Of a stretch of 64,000 nucleotides of DNA, positions 9,068 through 17,544 are shown one piece after another. The stretch covers positions 62,001 through 126,000 of the forward strand of contig NZ_JAMDGZ010000015.1 in the NCBI RefSeq assembly GCF_028656935.1, written 5' to 3'. The notes beneath the pieces were generated by a model. It did no database searches. It was not told where the DNA came from and worked only from the letters and a program-made list of their open reading frames with translations. This DNA comes from Pseudomonas rubra. Lineage in GTDB: Bacteria > Pseudomonadota > Gammaproteobacteria > Pseudomonadales > Pseudomonadaceae. The first letter of the stretch is position 1. Every line of letters begins with the position of its first letter. Made by a program: the position numbers and the translations under genes.

Positions 9068-9851
9068 ACCGGGCACTTCGCCGCTGTACCACCGCCTGGT
9101 GGTCTACCTGCTGTTCATCATCCTCCTGCTGCCGCTGGCCGGCACCCTGCTCTACTCGCTGGCCACCAGTTGGTCGGCCACCCTGCTGCCCAGTGGCCTG
9201 ACCTTCAAATGGTACCTGGCACTGTGGAGCGACCCGCGTTTTCTTGCCGCGTTCGGCCAGTCACTGCTGGTCTGCGTCGGCGCCCTGCTACTGTCGGTGC
9301 TGCTGATCTTGCCGCTGCTGTTCGTGGTGCATTACCACTTTCCGCGGCTCGACGCGCTGATGAACATTCTGATCCTGCTGCCCTTTGCGGTGCCGCCGGT
9401 GGTGTCGTCAGTGGGCCTGCTGCAGCTGTATGGCTCCGGGCCCATGGCCATGGTCGGTACGCCGTGGATTCTGATCGGCTGCTACTTCACCGTGGCCCTG
9501 CCGTTCATGTACCGGGCGATCACCAACAACCTGCAGGCGATCAACCTGCGCGACTTGATGGACGCGGCCCAACTGCTCGGCGCCAGCACCTTCCAGGCCG
9601 CCTTTCTGGTGGTGCTGCCGAACCTGCGCAAGGGACTGATGGTCGCCCTGCTGCTGTCGTTCTCGTTCCTGTTCGGCGAGTTCGTGTTCGCCAACCTGCT
9701 GGTCGGCACCCGCTACGAAACCCTGCAGGTGTACCTCAACAACATGCGCAACAGCAGTGGCCACTTCAACAGTGCCCTGGTGGTTTCCTATTTCCTCTTC
9801 GTGCTGGTGCTGACCTGGGCCGCCAACCGCCTGAACAAGGACAAGTCCTGA
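9054..9851 (+). CDS. ABC transporter permease, second subunit
   Basis: A 265-residue inner-membrane permease, partner of the preceding subunit, which it overlaps by 14 bases. It has about six membrane segments and an EAA-type coupling motif (LMDAAQLLGASTFQAAFLVV) around residues 163-182. It is related to PotC/PhnV-type subunits. The two permeases and the ATPase downstream should form the membrane complex that receives ligand from the 6224-7288 binding protein. Confidence 0.9.
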   Translation: MSRAEPGTSPLYHRLVVYLLFIILLLPLAGTLLYSLATSWSATLLPSGLTFKWYLALWSDPRFLAAFGQSLLVCVGALLLSVLLILPLLFVVHYHFPRLDALMNILILLPFAVPPVVSSVGLLQLYGSGPMAMVGTPWILIGCYFTVALPFMYRAITNNLQAINLRDLMDAAQLLGASTFQAAFLVVLPNLRKGLMVALLLSFSFLFGEFVFANLLVGTRYETLQVYLNNMRNSSGHFNSALVVSYFLFVLVLTWAANRLNKDKS

Positions 9852-9852
9852 T

Positions 9853-10842
9853 ATGAGCTTTGTCAGCGTACAGAACCTGCAAAAAAGCTATGCCGCAAGC
9901 CCGGTGTTCAACGACATCAACTGCCAGATCGAACGCGGCGAATTCGTCACCCTGCTCGGCCCGTCCGGTTGCGGTAAATCCACCCTGCTGCGCTGCATCG
10001 CCGGGCTGACCGCGGTGGACAGCGGGCGCATCCTGCTCGATGGCAACGACCTGGTGCCGCTGAGCCCGCAAAAACGCGGGATCGGCATGGTGTTCCAGAG
10101 CTACGCGCTGTTCCCTAATATGACCGTCGAACAGAACGTCGCCTTCGGCCTGCGCATGCAGAAGGTCAACCGCGACGACAGCCAGGCGCGAGTGCGCGAA
10201 GTGCTGCAACTGGTCGAGCTGCAAGACTTTGCCCGCCGCTACCCGCACCAGCTCTCCGGCGGCCAGTGCCAGCGCGTGGCCCTGGCCCGTTCGCTGGTGA
10301 CCCGCCCTCGCCTGCTATTGCTCGACGAACCGCTATCGGCACTGGATGCGCGCATTCGCAAGCACCTGCGCGAACAGATCCGCGCCATCCAGCGCGAACT
10401 GGGCCTGACCACCATTTTCGTCACCCATGACCAGGAAGAAGCGCTGACCATGTCTGACCGCATCTTCCTCATGAACCAGGGCCGCATCGTCCAGAGTGGC
10501 GATGCCGAAACCCTCTATACCGCGCCGGTGGACGTGTTTGCCGCAGGTTTTATCGGCAACTACAACCTGCTCGATGCCGACAGCGCCAGCCGCTTGCTGC
10601 AGCGCCCGGTAAACAGCCGCCTGGCGATCCGCCCGGAAGCCATCGCCCTGAGCCTTTCCGGCGAGCTGGAGGGGCTGGTACGCAGCCACAGCCTGCTAGG
10701 CAACGTGATCCGCTACCGCATCGAAGCACGCGGGGTAGAATTGCTGGTCGATGTGCTCAACCGCTCGTCCGCCGACCTGCACCCGGACGGCCAGCGGGTA
10801 TCCTTGTCGATCGATCCCACCGCCCTCTGCGAAGTCGCCTGA
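9853..10842 (+). CDS. ABC transporter ATP-binding subunit
   Basis: A 329-residue ATPase of the PotA/PhnT/FbpC type. Walker A GPSGCGKST is at residues 36-44, the signature LSGGQ near 135, Walker B LLLLDEP near 155, and the switch histidine in FVTHDQEEA. A C-terminal regulatory extension of roughly 90 residues resembles the TOBE domain of this subfamily. It starts one base after the second permease stop. It powers the importer, and the operon continues into a HAD phosphatase. Confidence 0.93.
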   Translation: MSFVSVQNLQKSYAASPVFNDINCQIERGEFVTLLGPSGCGKSTLLRCIAGLTAVDSGRILLDGNDLVPLSPQKRGIGMVFQSYALFPNMTVEQNVAFGLRMQKVNRDDSQARVREVLQLVELQDFARRYPHQLSGGQCQRVALARSLVTRPRLLLLDEPLSALDARIRKHLREQIRAIQRELGLTTIFVTHDQEEALTMSDRIFLMNQGRIVQSGDAETLYTAPVDVFAAGFIGNYNLLDADSASRLLQRPVNSRLAIRPEAIALSLSGELEGLVRSHSLLGNVIRYRIEARGVELLVDVLNRSSADLHPDGQRVSLSIDPTALCEVA

Positions 10843-10867
10843 GGGTTGCACAGGAGTTTTTCTGAAC

Positions 10868-11521
10868 ATGGCACTCGCGATTTTCGATCTGGATGAAACC
10901 CTGATCCACGGTGACTGCGCCACGCTCTGGAGCGAACAGATGGGCCGCTTGGGCTGGGTCGATCCAGCGTCGTTCATGGGTAAGAACAACGAACTGATGG
11001 ACGCCTACAGCCATGGCAAGTTGCGCATGGAGGACTACATGGCCTTCAGCCTGGAGCCGCTGATTGGCCGTACACCAGAGGAAGTCGAGCACTTGGTCGG
11101 CCCCTGGGTCGAAGACTTCATCGAACCGATCATCTTCTCTGACGCGACCCGCACCATTGCCGCCCACCGCAAGGCCGGCGACCGGATCCTGGTGATTTCC
11201 GCCTCCGGTACCCACCTGGTGGGGCCGATTGCCGAACGCCTGGGTATCGATGAGATTCTCGGCATTGAGCTTGAGGTTGAACGGGGTGTTTATACCGGTA
11301 GGACAAGCAGTGTGCTGACCTACCGCGAGGGCAAGATCATCCGTTTGCTGGAGTGGCTGGATCAGGAGGAAGAGAATCTGGAAGGCGCAAGCTTCTACTC
11401 GGATTCACGCAACGATTTGCCGTTGTTGCTGAAGGTGGATTTCCCGCATGTGGTCAATCCGGATCCGGTGTTGCGTGAGCATGCCGAGAAGGCTGGCTGG
11501 CCGATTCACACCTGGGCCTGA
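10868..11521 (+). CDS. HAD-IB (SerB-like) phosphatase
   Basis: A 217-residue haloacid dehalogenase-superfamily hydrolase, subfamily IB. Motif I is FDLDETL with Asp7 (nucleophile) and Asp9 (acid/base); motif II is the serine in ISASGT; motif III/IV is SDSRNDLPLL. The fold type includes phosphoserine and phosphoethanolamine phosphatases. The ATG at 10868 is chosen because motif I starts immediately and AGGAG lies upstream. It follows the ABC ATPase by 25 bases and probably belongs to the operon, so it may dephosphorylate a product of the imported compound; that is inference. Confidence 0.87.
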   Translation: MALAIFDLDETLIHGDCATLWSEQMGRLGWVDPASFMGKNNELMDAYSHGKLRMEDYMAFSLEPLIGRTPEEVEHLVGPWVEDFIEPIIFSDATRTIAAHRKAGDRILVISASGTHLVGPIAERLGIDEILGIELEVERGVYTGRTSSVLTYREGKIIRLLEWLDQEEENLEGASFYSDSRNDLPLLLKVDFPHVVNPDPVLREHAEKAGWPIHTWA

Positions 11522-11530
11522 GGTCAAACC

Positions 11531-11561
11531 CGCTCCTGTAGGAGCGGGCTTGCCCCGCGAT
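11531..11561. repeat. Single REP unit with abutting inverted fragment
   Basis: CGCTCCTGTAGGAGCGGGCT then TGCCCCGCGAT: a REP unit whose start forms a short hairpin with the preceding CGCTCC. Its 3' end abuts the nested inverted-repeat element at 11564. Confidence 0.75.
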
Positions 11562-11563
11562 GA

Positions 11564-11718
11564 GCATCGGTATCTACACATCTCTAGCGAGTCAGCCAAT
11601 TGGCTCTTGATAGGCGTGCTTATCCAGCCTCGCCACATCAACTGGATAAGCACACATGCGCAGACCAACCCTGAGTCCTCTTCATAGATCAGGATTAGAG
11701 ATGTGTAGATACCGATGC
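11564..11718. mobile_element. Palindromic MITE-like element, 155 bases
   Basis: The ends are perfect 23-base inverted repeats (11564-11586 and 11696-11718, starting GCATCGGTATCTACACATCT). Inside are a 12-base perfect inverted repeat with a 14-base loop (11616-11627 and 11642-11653, GTGCTTATCCAG) and a 12-base palindrome (11594-11605, AGCCAATTGGCT). CGCGATGA before and CGCGATCA after form an imperfect 8-base direct repeat like a target-site duplication. No coding capacity is seen. A non-autonomous transposon next to a REP is the best guess; a folded regulatory RNA is the alternative. Confidence 0.55.
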
Positions 11719-11731
11719 CGCGATCAGCGGT

Positions 11732-12694
11732 TTACACCAGACTCTCGTCGATCACCAACACCAGCTTGCCCGCCACCTGATTGCTGGCAAGTTCGGCAAA
11801 CGCCGCTTCAGCGTCCTTGATCAGGAAAGCCTTGGCCAGTTGCGGCTTAAGCCGGCCTTCACTGAACAGCGGCCACACCTGCTGGCCAAGATCGCTGAGC
11901 AGGTCAGCCTTGAACTGATCATCACGGGTACGCAAGGTCGAGCCCAGCACCTGCACGCGCTTGCTCAGCAGTTGCGCCAGGTCCAGCTCGGCCGTGCGCC
12001 CGCCCATCAGGCCGATGATCACCCAGCGGCCGTCGCGGGCCAGCAGCTTGAGGTTGAGCTCGGCATAGTTGGCACCCACCGGATCGAGGATCACGTTGAA
12101 CGGGGCAAGCTCGTTCAGGCCGTTGAGATCATCGCCGCGTACCACCCCGCCGCTGGCCCCCAGCGCTTCACAATAGGCCAGCCTTTCAGCCGAACCGACG
12201 CTGACCCAGCACGGGCTGCCAAAGGCCTTGCACAGCTGGATCGCCGCCGAGCCGACGCCGCTGGCACCGGCATGCAGCAATACCTTTTCACCCGGCTTGA
12301 GCCCGGCCAGCTGAAACACATTGAGCCAGGCGGTGGCATACACCTCGGGAATTGCCGCCGCTTCCTGCAGGCTCAAACCTTCGGGCACCGGCAGCACGTG
12401 GCGGCCGTCGACCACCACCTCTTCGGCCATGCCGCCACCGGCGAGCAAGGCACAAACCCGGTCGCCGATTTGCCAGGACGAACCGGCACCGACTTCACTG
12501 ATAACACCCGAGCACTCCAGGCCGAGAAACTCGCTGGCCCCCGCCGGTGGTGGGTAAAGCCCGGCACGTTGCAGCAGGTCGGCACGATTGAGGCCGGCGG
12601 CGGCCACGCGAATTCGTACTTGACCGATATCGCAAGTTGGACTTGTCGTCGCAACCCACTCCACATGTCCGTCAACGCCTTGCAATGCCTTCAC
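11732..12694 (-). CDS. NAD(P)H:quinone oxidoreductase, PIG3-like MDR family
   Basis: A 320-residue medium-chain dehydrogenase/reductase of the zinc-free quinone oxidoreductase (QOR/PIG3) type. The GroES-like N-terminal domain contains RADLLQRAGLYPPP and GLECSGVI; the Rossmann nucleotide-binding motif is HAGASGVGSAAIQL around residues 141-154. The four structural zinc cysteines of alcohol dehydrogenases are absent, as expected for quinone reductases. It is predicted to reduce quinones or enones using NADPH in the cytoplasm. It is divergent from prc. Confidence 0.92.
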   Translation of the reverse strand: MKALQGVDGHVEWVATTSPTCDIGQVRIRVAAAGLNRADLLQRAGLYPPPAGASEFLGLECSGVISEVGAGSSWQIGDRVCALLAGGGMAEEVVVDGRHVLPVPEGLSLQEAAAIPEVYATAWLNVFQLAGLKPGEKVLLHAGASGVGSAAIQLCKAFGSPCWVSVGSAERLAYCEALGASGGVVRGDDLNGLNELAPFNVILDPVGANYAELNLKLLARDGRWVIIGLMGGRTAELDLAQLLSKRVQVLGSTLRTRDDQFKADLLSDLGQQVWPLFSEGRLKPQLAKAFLIKDAEAAFAELASNQVAGKLVLVIDESLV

Positions 12695-12721
12695 AGTGCC
12701 TCCATAGTTGAGTCATGACTG

Positions 12722-12751
12722 AGCCCGGGTGCTTGTAGCCCCGGGCTTTTT
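12722..12751 (+). terminator. Intrinsic terminator-like hairpin pointing toward prc
   Basis: AGCCCGGG, a 10-base loop, CCCGGGCT, then five T. It lies between the divergent qor and prc genes and points toward prc, although no plus-strand gene ends just before it. It could end antisense transcription from qor or act as an attenuator in a prc leader. Confidence 0.6.
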
Positions 12752-12802
12752 GCATTATGCGTCCGGTTTTCATGGAACCGGCGAATCCAAAGACGGCCTA
12801 AT

Positions 12803-14923
12803 ATGCGTGATCAATTGTCCCTACGTCGAATCAGCATGAAGCATTTACTGCCAAGCACCACCCTCGCCCTGTTGATCGGTCTGGGCAGTCTGCCGCTGGC
12901 GGGCAATGTATTGGCCGCCAATAGCTGGGACAAACTCCAGCCTGACCGCGACGAAGTGGTCGCCAGCCTCAACGTGGTCGAGCTGCTCAAGCGCCACCAC
13001 TACAGCAAGCCGCCGCTCAATGATGCGCGCTCGGTGATCATCTACGACAGCTACCTGAAACTCCTCGACCCTGCGCGCAGCTATTTCCTGGCCAGCGATA
13101 TCGCCGAGTTCGATAAGTGGAAGACCCAGTTCGACGATTTCCTCAAGAGCGGTAATCTCGACCCTGGCTTCACCATCTACAAGCGCTACCTGGACCGGGT
13201 CAAATCGCGTCTGGACTTCGCCCTGGCTGAACTGGGCAAAGGCGTCGACAACTTCGACTTCACCACCAAGGAGACCTTGCTGATCGACCGCAAGGACGCG
13301 CCGTGGATGAAGAACCAGGCCGAGCTCGACGACCTCTGGCGCAAACGCGTCAAGGATGAAGTGCTGCGCCTGAAGATCGCCGGCAAAGAGCCCAAGGCGA
13401 TCCAGGAACTGCTGACCAAGCGCTACAAGAATCAGCTCACACGCCTGGACCAGACCCGCGCCGAAGACATCTTCCAGGCCTACATCAACACCTTTGCCCA
13501 ATCTTACGACCCGCACACCAATTACCTGTCGCCCGACAACGCGGAAAACTTCGATATCAACATGAGCCTGTCGCTCGAAGGTATCGGCGCCGTGCTGCAA
13601 AGCGACAACGACCAGGTCAAGATCGTGCGCCTGGTGCCGGCCGGCCCTGCCGCCAAGACCAAGCTGGTGGCGCCGGCCGACAAGATCATCGGCGTGGCCC
13701 AGGGCAACAAGGAAATGGTCGATGTGATCGGCTGGCGCCTGGATGAAGTGGTCAAGCTGATCCGCGGGCCGAAAGGCTCGGTGGTGCGCCTGGAAATCAT
13801 CCCGGCCAGCAACGCGCCAAACGACCAGACCACCAAGATCGTGCCGATCACCCGTGAGGCAGTGAAACTCGAAGAGCAGGCGGCGAAAAAGTCGGTGCTC
13901 AAGCTCAAGCAGGACGGGCGCGACTACAAGCTCGGGATCATCGAGATCCCGGCCTTCTACCTGGACTTCAAGGCCTTCCGTGCCGGCGATCCGGAGTACA
14001 AGAGCACCACCCGCGATGTGAAGAAACTGCTCACCGAACTGCAGAAGGAAAAAGTCGACGGCGTGGTCATCGACCTGCGCAACAACGGCGGCGGCTCGCT
14101 GCAGGAAGCCACCGAGCTGACCAGCCTGTTCATCGACAAGGGCCCGACGGTGCTGGTGCGCAACAGCGACGGCCGCGTCGACGTGCTCGAAGACGAAAAC
14201 AGCGGCGCTTTCTACAAAGGTCCGCTGGCCCTGGTGGTCAACCGCCTGTCCGCCTCGGCCTCGGAGATTTTCGCTGGCGCCATGCAGGACTATCATCGTG
14301 CGCTGATCCTCGGCGGGCAGACCTTCGGCAAAGGCACCGTGCAGACCATTCAGCCGCTCAATCATGGCGAACTGAAGCTGACCCTGGCCAAGTTCTACCG
14401 GGTATCCGGACAGAGCACCCAGCACCAGGGCGTGCTGCCGGACATCGATTACCCCTCAATCATCGACACCAAGGAAATCGGCGAAAGCGCCCTGCCTGAA
14501 GCCATGCCGTGGGACACCATCCGCCCGGCGATCAAGCCTGCGGTCGACCCGTTCAAGCCGTTCCTGGCCCAGCTCAAGGCCCGTCACGACACCCGTACGG
14601 CCAAGGATCCGGAGTTCGTGTACATCCGCGACCGCCTGGCGCTGACCCAGAAGCTGATGAACGAGAAGACTGTCAGCCTCAATGAAGCCGACCGTCGTGC
14701 CCAGCATGCCGACATCGAAAGCAAGCAACTGGCGCTGGAGAACACCCGACGCAAGGCCAAGGGCGAAGAGCCGCTCAAGGAACTGAAGAAGGAAGACGAA
14801 GACGCGCTGCCGGTGGAGCCGGATGACACCAAGCCCGAAGACGACGCCTACCTGAAGGAGTCCGGGCTGATCCTGCTGGATTACCTGGGCCTGAATTCGC
14901 AGGTGGCCAGGAACAACCCGTAA
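12803..14923 (+). CDS. prc: Carboxy-terminal processing (tail-specific) protease Prc/AlgO
   Basis: A 706-residue periplasmic serine protease of family S41. A signal peptide ends near VLAANS; a helical TSP N-terminal domain follows, then a PDZ domain (SLEGIGAVLQSDNDQVKIVR, about residues 250-340), and the protease core with the Ser485/Lys510 dyad (LSASASEIF and TFGKGTVQ, 25 residues apart as in E. coli Prc). A C-terminal helical domain completes it. The P. aeruginosa counterpart, AlgO, degrades truncated MucA and affects alginate control. A second in-frame ATG at 12836 would leave an equally good signal peptide. A strong terminator follows. Confidence 0.95.
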   Translation: MRDQLSLRRISMKHLLPSTTLALLIGLGSLPLAGNVLAANSWDKLQPDRDEVVASLNVVELLKRHHYSKPPLNDARSVIIYDSYLKLLDPARSYFLASDIAEFDKWKTQFDDFLKSGNLDPGFTIYKRYLDRVKSRLDFALAELGKGVDNFDFTTKETLLIDRKDAPWMKNQAELDDLWRKRVKDEVLRLKIAGKEPKAIQELLTKRYKNQLTRLDQTRAEDIFQAYINTFAQSYDPHTNYLSPDNAENFDINMSLSLEGIGAVLQSDNDQVKIVRLVPAGPAAKTKLVAPADKIIGVAQGNKEMVDVIGWRLDEVVKLIRGPKGSVVRLEIIPASNAPNDQTTKIVPITREAVKLEEQAAKKSVLKLKQDGRDYKLGIIEIPAFYLDFKAFRAGDPEYKSTTRDVKKLLTELQKEKVDGVVIDLRNNGGGSLQEATELTSLFIDKGPTVLVRNSDGRVDVLEDENSGAFYKGPLALVVNRLSASASEIFAGAMQDYHRALILGGQTFGKGTVQTIQPLNHGELKLTLAKFYRVSGQSTQHQGVLPDIDYPSIIDTKEIGESALPEAMPWDTIRPAIKPAVDPFKPFLAQLKARHDTRTAKDPEFVYIRDRLALTQKLMNEKTVSLNEADRRAQHADIESKQLALENTRRKAKGEEPLKELKKEDEDALPVEPDDTKPEDDAYLKESGLILLDYLGLNSQVARNNP

Positions 14924-14995
14924 AACGGTGACGGCAAAATAATGTGACCGCGCATCATTGCGTCATCAAATAGTCATCAGACTGTCGTGAAATAA

Positions 14996-15031
14996 GGGGC
15001 TGAGCGCCGCAAGTGCTCAGCCCCTTTTTTT
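14996..15031 (+). terminator. Rho-independent terminator of prc
   Basis: A ten-base perfect stem (GGGGCTGAGC and GCTCAGCCCC) with a 9-base loop is followed by seven T. It lies 73 bases after the prc stop and separates prc from the EAL-domain gene. Confidence 0.9.
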
Positions 15032-15046
15032 CAAGGTAGCCCTGCC

Positions 15047-16825
15047 ATGACCGTCAACGAACAGCTCAGCGCGTTGAGCACCATCCTGGCTCAAAGCGGC
15101 TTGCACAGCCTGTTCCAACCCATCGTCTGCCTGTCCGAACGGCGCATCTTCGGCTACGAGGCGTTGAGCCGCGGCCCTTCCAACAGCCCCCTGCACTCGC
15201 CGCTCAACCTGTTTGCCGTGGCCCGCCAGGCCGGGCGCCTGACCGAGCTGGAAGCAGCCTGTCGCGAGAGCGCCTGCCGGCGCTTCAGCCAGCAGAACCT
15301 GGCAGGCAAGCTGTTCCTCAACGTCTCGCCCGAATCCCTGCTTGAGCCGCACTATCAGTCCGGGCGCACCCTGAAGATGCTCCACGAGCTTGGTGTGCCG
15401 CCCAGCCGAGTCGTGATCGAACTCACCGAACAGACGCCGACCGACGACTTCCAACTGCTGTTCAACGCCCTGCACCATTACCGCGACATGGGCTTTTCCA
15501 TCGCCCTCGACGACCTGGGTGCTGGCTATTCGAGCCTGCGCCTGTGGTCGGAGCTGCGCCCTGACTACGTCAAGATCGACCGTCACTTCATCGATGGCAT
15601 TCACCTGGATGGGCTCAAGCGCGAGTTCGTCGGCTCGATCCTGCAGATCGCCCGGGCGTCGCGCGCCCAGGTGATTGCCGAAGGTATCGAGCTGGCCGAA
15701 GAGCTCAAGGTGCTGACCGAGATGGGCGTCGACCTGGTCCAGGGCTACTTGCTCGGCCGCCCGCAGGAACTGGCGACGCGGGAGGTGCAGGGCCTGCTTG
15801 GGCAGCCGCCACAGGTGCTGCAGAGCCTCAATGAAGACAGCACCACCCTTGCCGCCCTGCTGATCGAGCAACCTGCCGTGAACCGCGACGCCCCTACGCC
15901 GCAGGTGCTCGAACTGTTCCGCAGCCAGGCCAATCTCAACTCCCTGGCGGTGCTCGATCAAGCCCGGCAACCGTGCGGCATCGTTCATCGCCATTCGCTC
16001 TCCGATGCCCTGCTCAAGCCGTTTGCCACCGAACTGTTCGCACGCAAGCCGATCAGCCGCTTGATGAGCGATGATTTTCTCGCGGTGGACCTGGGCCAGT
16101 CACTGCAACAGGTCAGCCGCCTGCTCACCAGCCGCGCCCGGCAGCGCATCGAAGAGGATTTCATCATCACCCACAACGGCTGCTACCTGGGCCTGGGGCG
16201 GGTGATCGACGTGCTCAAGCTGATCACCGAGCAGAAGATCCAGCAAGCCCGCTACGCCAACCCGCTGACCCTGCTGCCGGGCAACGTGCCGATCCAGCAG
16301 TGCCTGACCCGCCTGTTGCAACAGCAGCGGGCGGCAACGATCTGCTACGTGGACATCGACAGCTTCAAGCCATTCAACGATATCTACGGTTATGCCCGCG
16401 GCGATGAAGTGCTGCTATGCCTGGCCCAGTGCCTGAACGAACGGGTCGACTCCAGCCGGGATTTCGTCGGCCACATCGGCGGCGACGATTTCATGCTGGT
16501 GCTGGGGTCGGAGGATTGGCAACAGCGTCTGCAGCTGTTGCTGGAAGACTTTCAGAAGCAGTGCCGACGCTTCTACCGTGCCGAACACTTGCAGGCAGGG
16601 TGTTTCATTGCCAGCGACCGCCAGGGTCAGCGCCAGACGTTTGCCCTGTTGTCGCTGTCGATCGGCGTGGTGCGTTTGCACCCGCAGGCCTGCGCCGGGC
16701 TCGATGCCGGGCGGCTGGCCGAACTGGCGTCACAGGCCAAGCATCAGGCCAAGGATGTGCCTGGGCACAGCCTGTACCTGATCGATACTGCGCCCGCCGC
16801 TCAGGCTTCTTCGTGTTCGGGGTAG
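15047..16825 (+). CDS. EAL-CBS-GGDEF-type cyclic-di-GMP protein
   Basis: A 592-residue signalling protein with the order EAL (1-240), a CBS pair (about 275-390) and a diguanylate cyclase-like domain (about 405-575). The EAL domain keeps its catalytic set: EAL at 38-40, NVSPE, ELTEQ, DDLGAGYSS, KIDRHF, AEGIE and QGYLLG, so phosphodiesterase activity is likely. The cyclase motif is GGDDF at 478-482 rather than GG(D/E)EF, so cyclase activity is doubtful and a GTP-sensing role is possible. No membrane segment is seen. The CBS pair probably binds an adenyl nucleotide. The end overlaps the convergent gene at 16801 by 25 bases. Confidence 0.9.
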   Translation: MTVNEQLSALSTILAQSGLHSLFQPIVCLSERRIFGYEALSRGPSNSPLHSPLNLFAVARQAGRLTELEAACRESACRRFSQQNLAGKLFLNVSPESLLEPHYQSGRTLKMLHELGVPPSRVVIELTEQTPTDDFQLLFNALHHYRDMGFSIALDDLGAGYSSLRLWSELRPDYVKIDRHFIDGIHLDGLKREFVGSILQIARASRAQVIAEGIELAEELKVLTEMGVDLVQGYLLGRPQELATREVQGLLGQPPQVLQSLNEDSTTLAALLIEQPAVNRDAPTPQVLELFRSQANLNSLAVLDQARQPCGIVHRHSLSDALLKPFATELFARKPISRLMSDDFLAVDLGQSLQQVSRLLTSRARQRIEEDFIITHNGCYLGLGRVIDVLKLITEQKIQQARYANPLTLLPGNVPIQQCLTRLLQQQRAATICYVDIDSFKPFNDIYGYARGDEVLLCLAQCLNERVDSSRDFVGHIGGDDFMLVLGSEDWQQRLQLLLEDFQKQCRRFYRAEHLQAGCFIASDRQGQRQTFALLSLSIGVVRLHPQACAGLDAGRLAELASQAKHQAKDVPGHSLYLIDTAPAAQASSCSG

Positions 16826-17172
16826 CTGTACTCGAACACCCGCACCACTTCTGAGGCATGCCAGGACGCCGCGGCCATGCCGTCGGACGGGCCGGAAAAA
16901 CGCCCCAGGCGCTCGACGCATTCGAAGAAGCCGGTACGCGGCAAACGGCTGGCACCCTGGCTGATCACCAGTGAACTGCGCAGAGGCTGCTCGGCGCGGG
17001 CGTCCAGCGCCGCCAGGTGCTCCAGGGCTGCGGTCAGGGTCTGCATGGCTGGGCTGGGCAATTGCAGGCGCTCAAGCAGCGCGCGATAGGTCAGCAAGTG
17101 GCGCTGGCGGCGGGCAACGTCCAGCTCGCCGAGCAGGCCATCCCAGTGCTGGCGGCTGATGCGCACGCTCAC
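16801..17172 (-). CDS. Hypothetical protein coupled to an Xre regulator
   Basis: A 123-residue soluble protein I do not recognise. The N-terminal half is predicted helical and rich in Leu/Ala/Arg (RHLLTYRALLERLQLP), the C-terminal half more mixed (LVISQGASRLPRTGFFECVE). Its start overlaps the stop of the upstream Xre gene by 4 bases (ATGA), so the two are translationally coupled. In such pairs one partner is often an antitoxin and the other a toxin, but no toxin motif is visible here. It seems to be part of the conserved pseudomonad neighbourhood between the EAL protein and FKBP. Confidence 0.75.
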   Translation of the reverse strand: MSVRISRQHWDGLLGELDVARRQRHLLTYRALLERLQLPSPAMQTLTAALEHLAALDARAEQPLRSSLVISQGASRLPRTGFFECVERLGRFSGPSDGMAAASWHASEVVRVFEYSYPEHEEA

Positions 17173-17507
17173 GACGGCTCGCTCCAGCCAACCACTCCCA
17201 GCTCCCAGGCCAGGCTGCGGCGGATCGCGGCATCCGGCTGGCGTTCACCGTTTTCGATCAGTGCCAGGTACACCGGACTGATACCGACACTGCGCGCCAA
17301 CTGCTCCGGCGCCAGGCCCTTGCCCTCGCGCAAACGCGTAAGCTCGCTAAAAGGCGGCAAGCTGGCGATGTCCGGGGCACTGGAGACTGTGTTTGCGACG
17401 GCAACCGGTTCGCCTTGCCCGGCAGCCTTAAGCAAGGCCTGGTACTGCTCCCAGGGAACAACCGCGTACTCGGGTTGACCGTCTCGGCTGATGACCTGAA
17501 TACCCAT
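17169..17507 (-). CDS. Xre-family helix-turn-helix protein, antitoxin-like
   Basis: A 112-residue protein with two parts. The N-terminal 30 residues (MGIQVISRDGQPEYAVVPWE) resemble the strand-helix start of Phd/YefM-type proteins. Residues 50-105 are an Xre/Cro helix-turn-helix (LREGKGLAPEQLARSVGIS then PVYLALIENGERQP). Two inverted repeats immediately upstream (17524-17540 and 17545-17561) are candidate autoregulatory operators. It is first gene of a two-gene unit with the hypothetical at 16801. Resemblance to antitoxins is inferred from size, layout and promoter operators, not from a recognised family. Confidence 0.82.
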   Translation of the reverse strand: MGIQVISRDGQPEYAVVPWEQYQALLKAAGQGEPVAVANTVSSAPDIASLPPFSELTRLREGKGLAPEQLARSVGISPVYLALIENGERQPDAAIRRSLAWELGVVGWSEPS

Positions 17508-17523
17508 TACAACCCCCTTGTAG

Positions 17524-17540
17524 GATTACGATATGTAATC
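17524..17540. promoter_or_regulatory. Candidate Xre operator 1
   Basis: Inverted repeat GATTAC-N5-GTAATC, 17 bases upstream of the Xre gene start at 17507. Arms are perfect and the spacing suits a dimeric HTH protein. Confidence 0.5.
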
Positions 17541-17544
17541 GGTA

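Noticed and set aside
11448-11687. 79-residue ORF running through the REP and palindromic element
   Set aside because: Encoded mostly by repeat sequence; no ribosome site or family.
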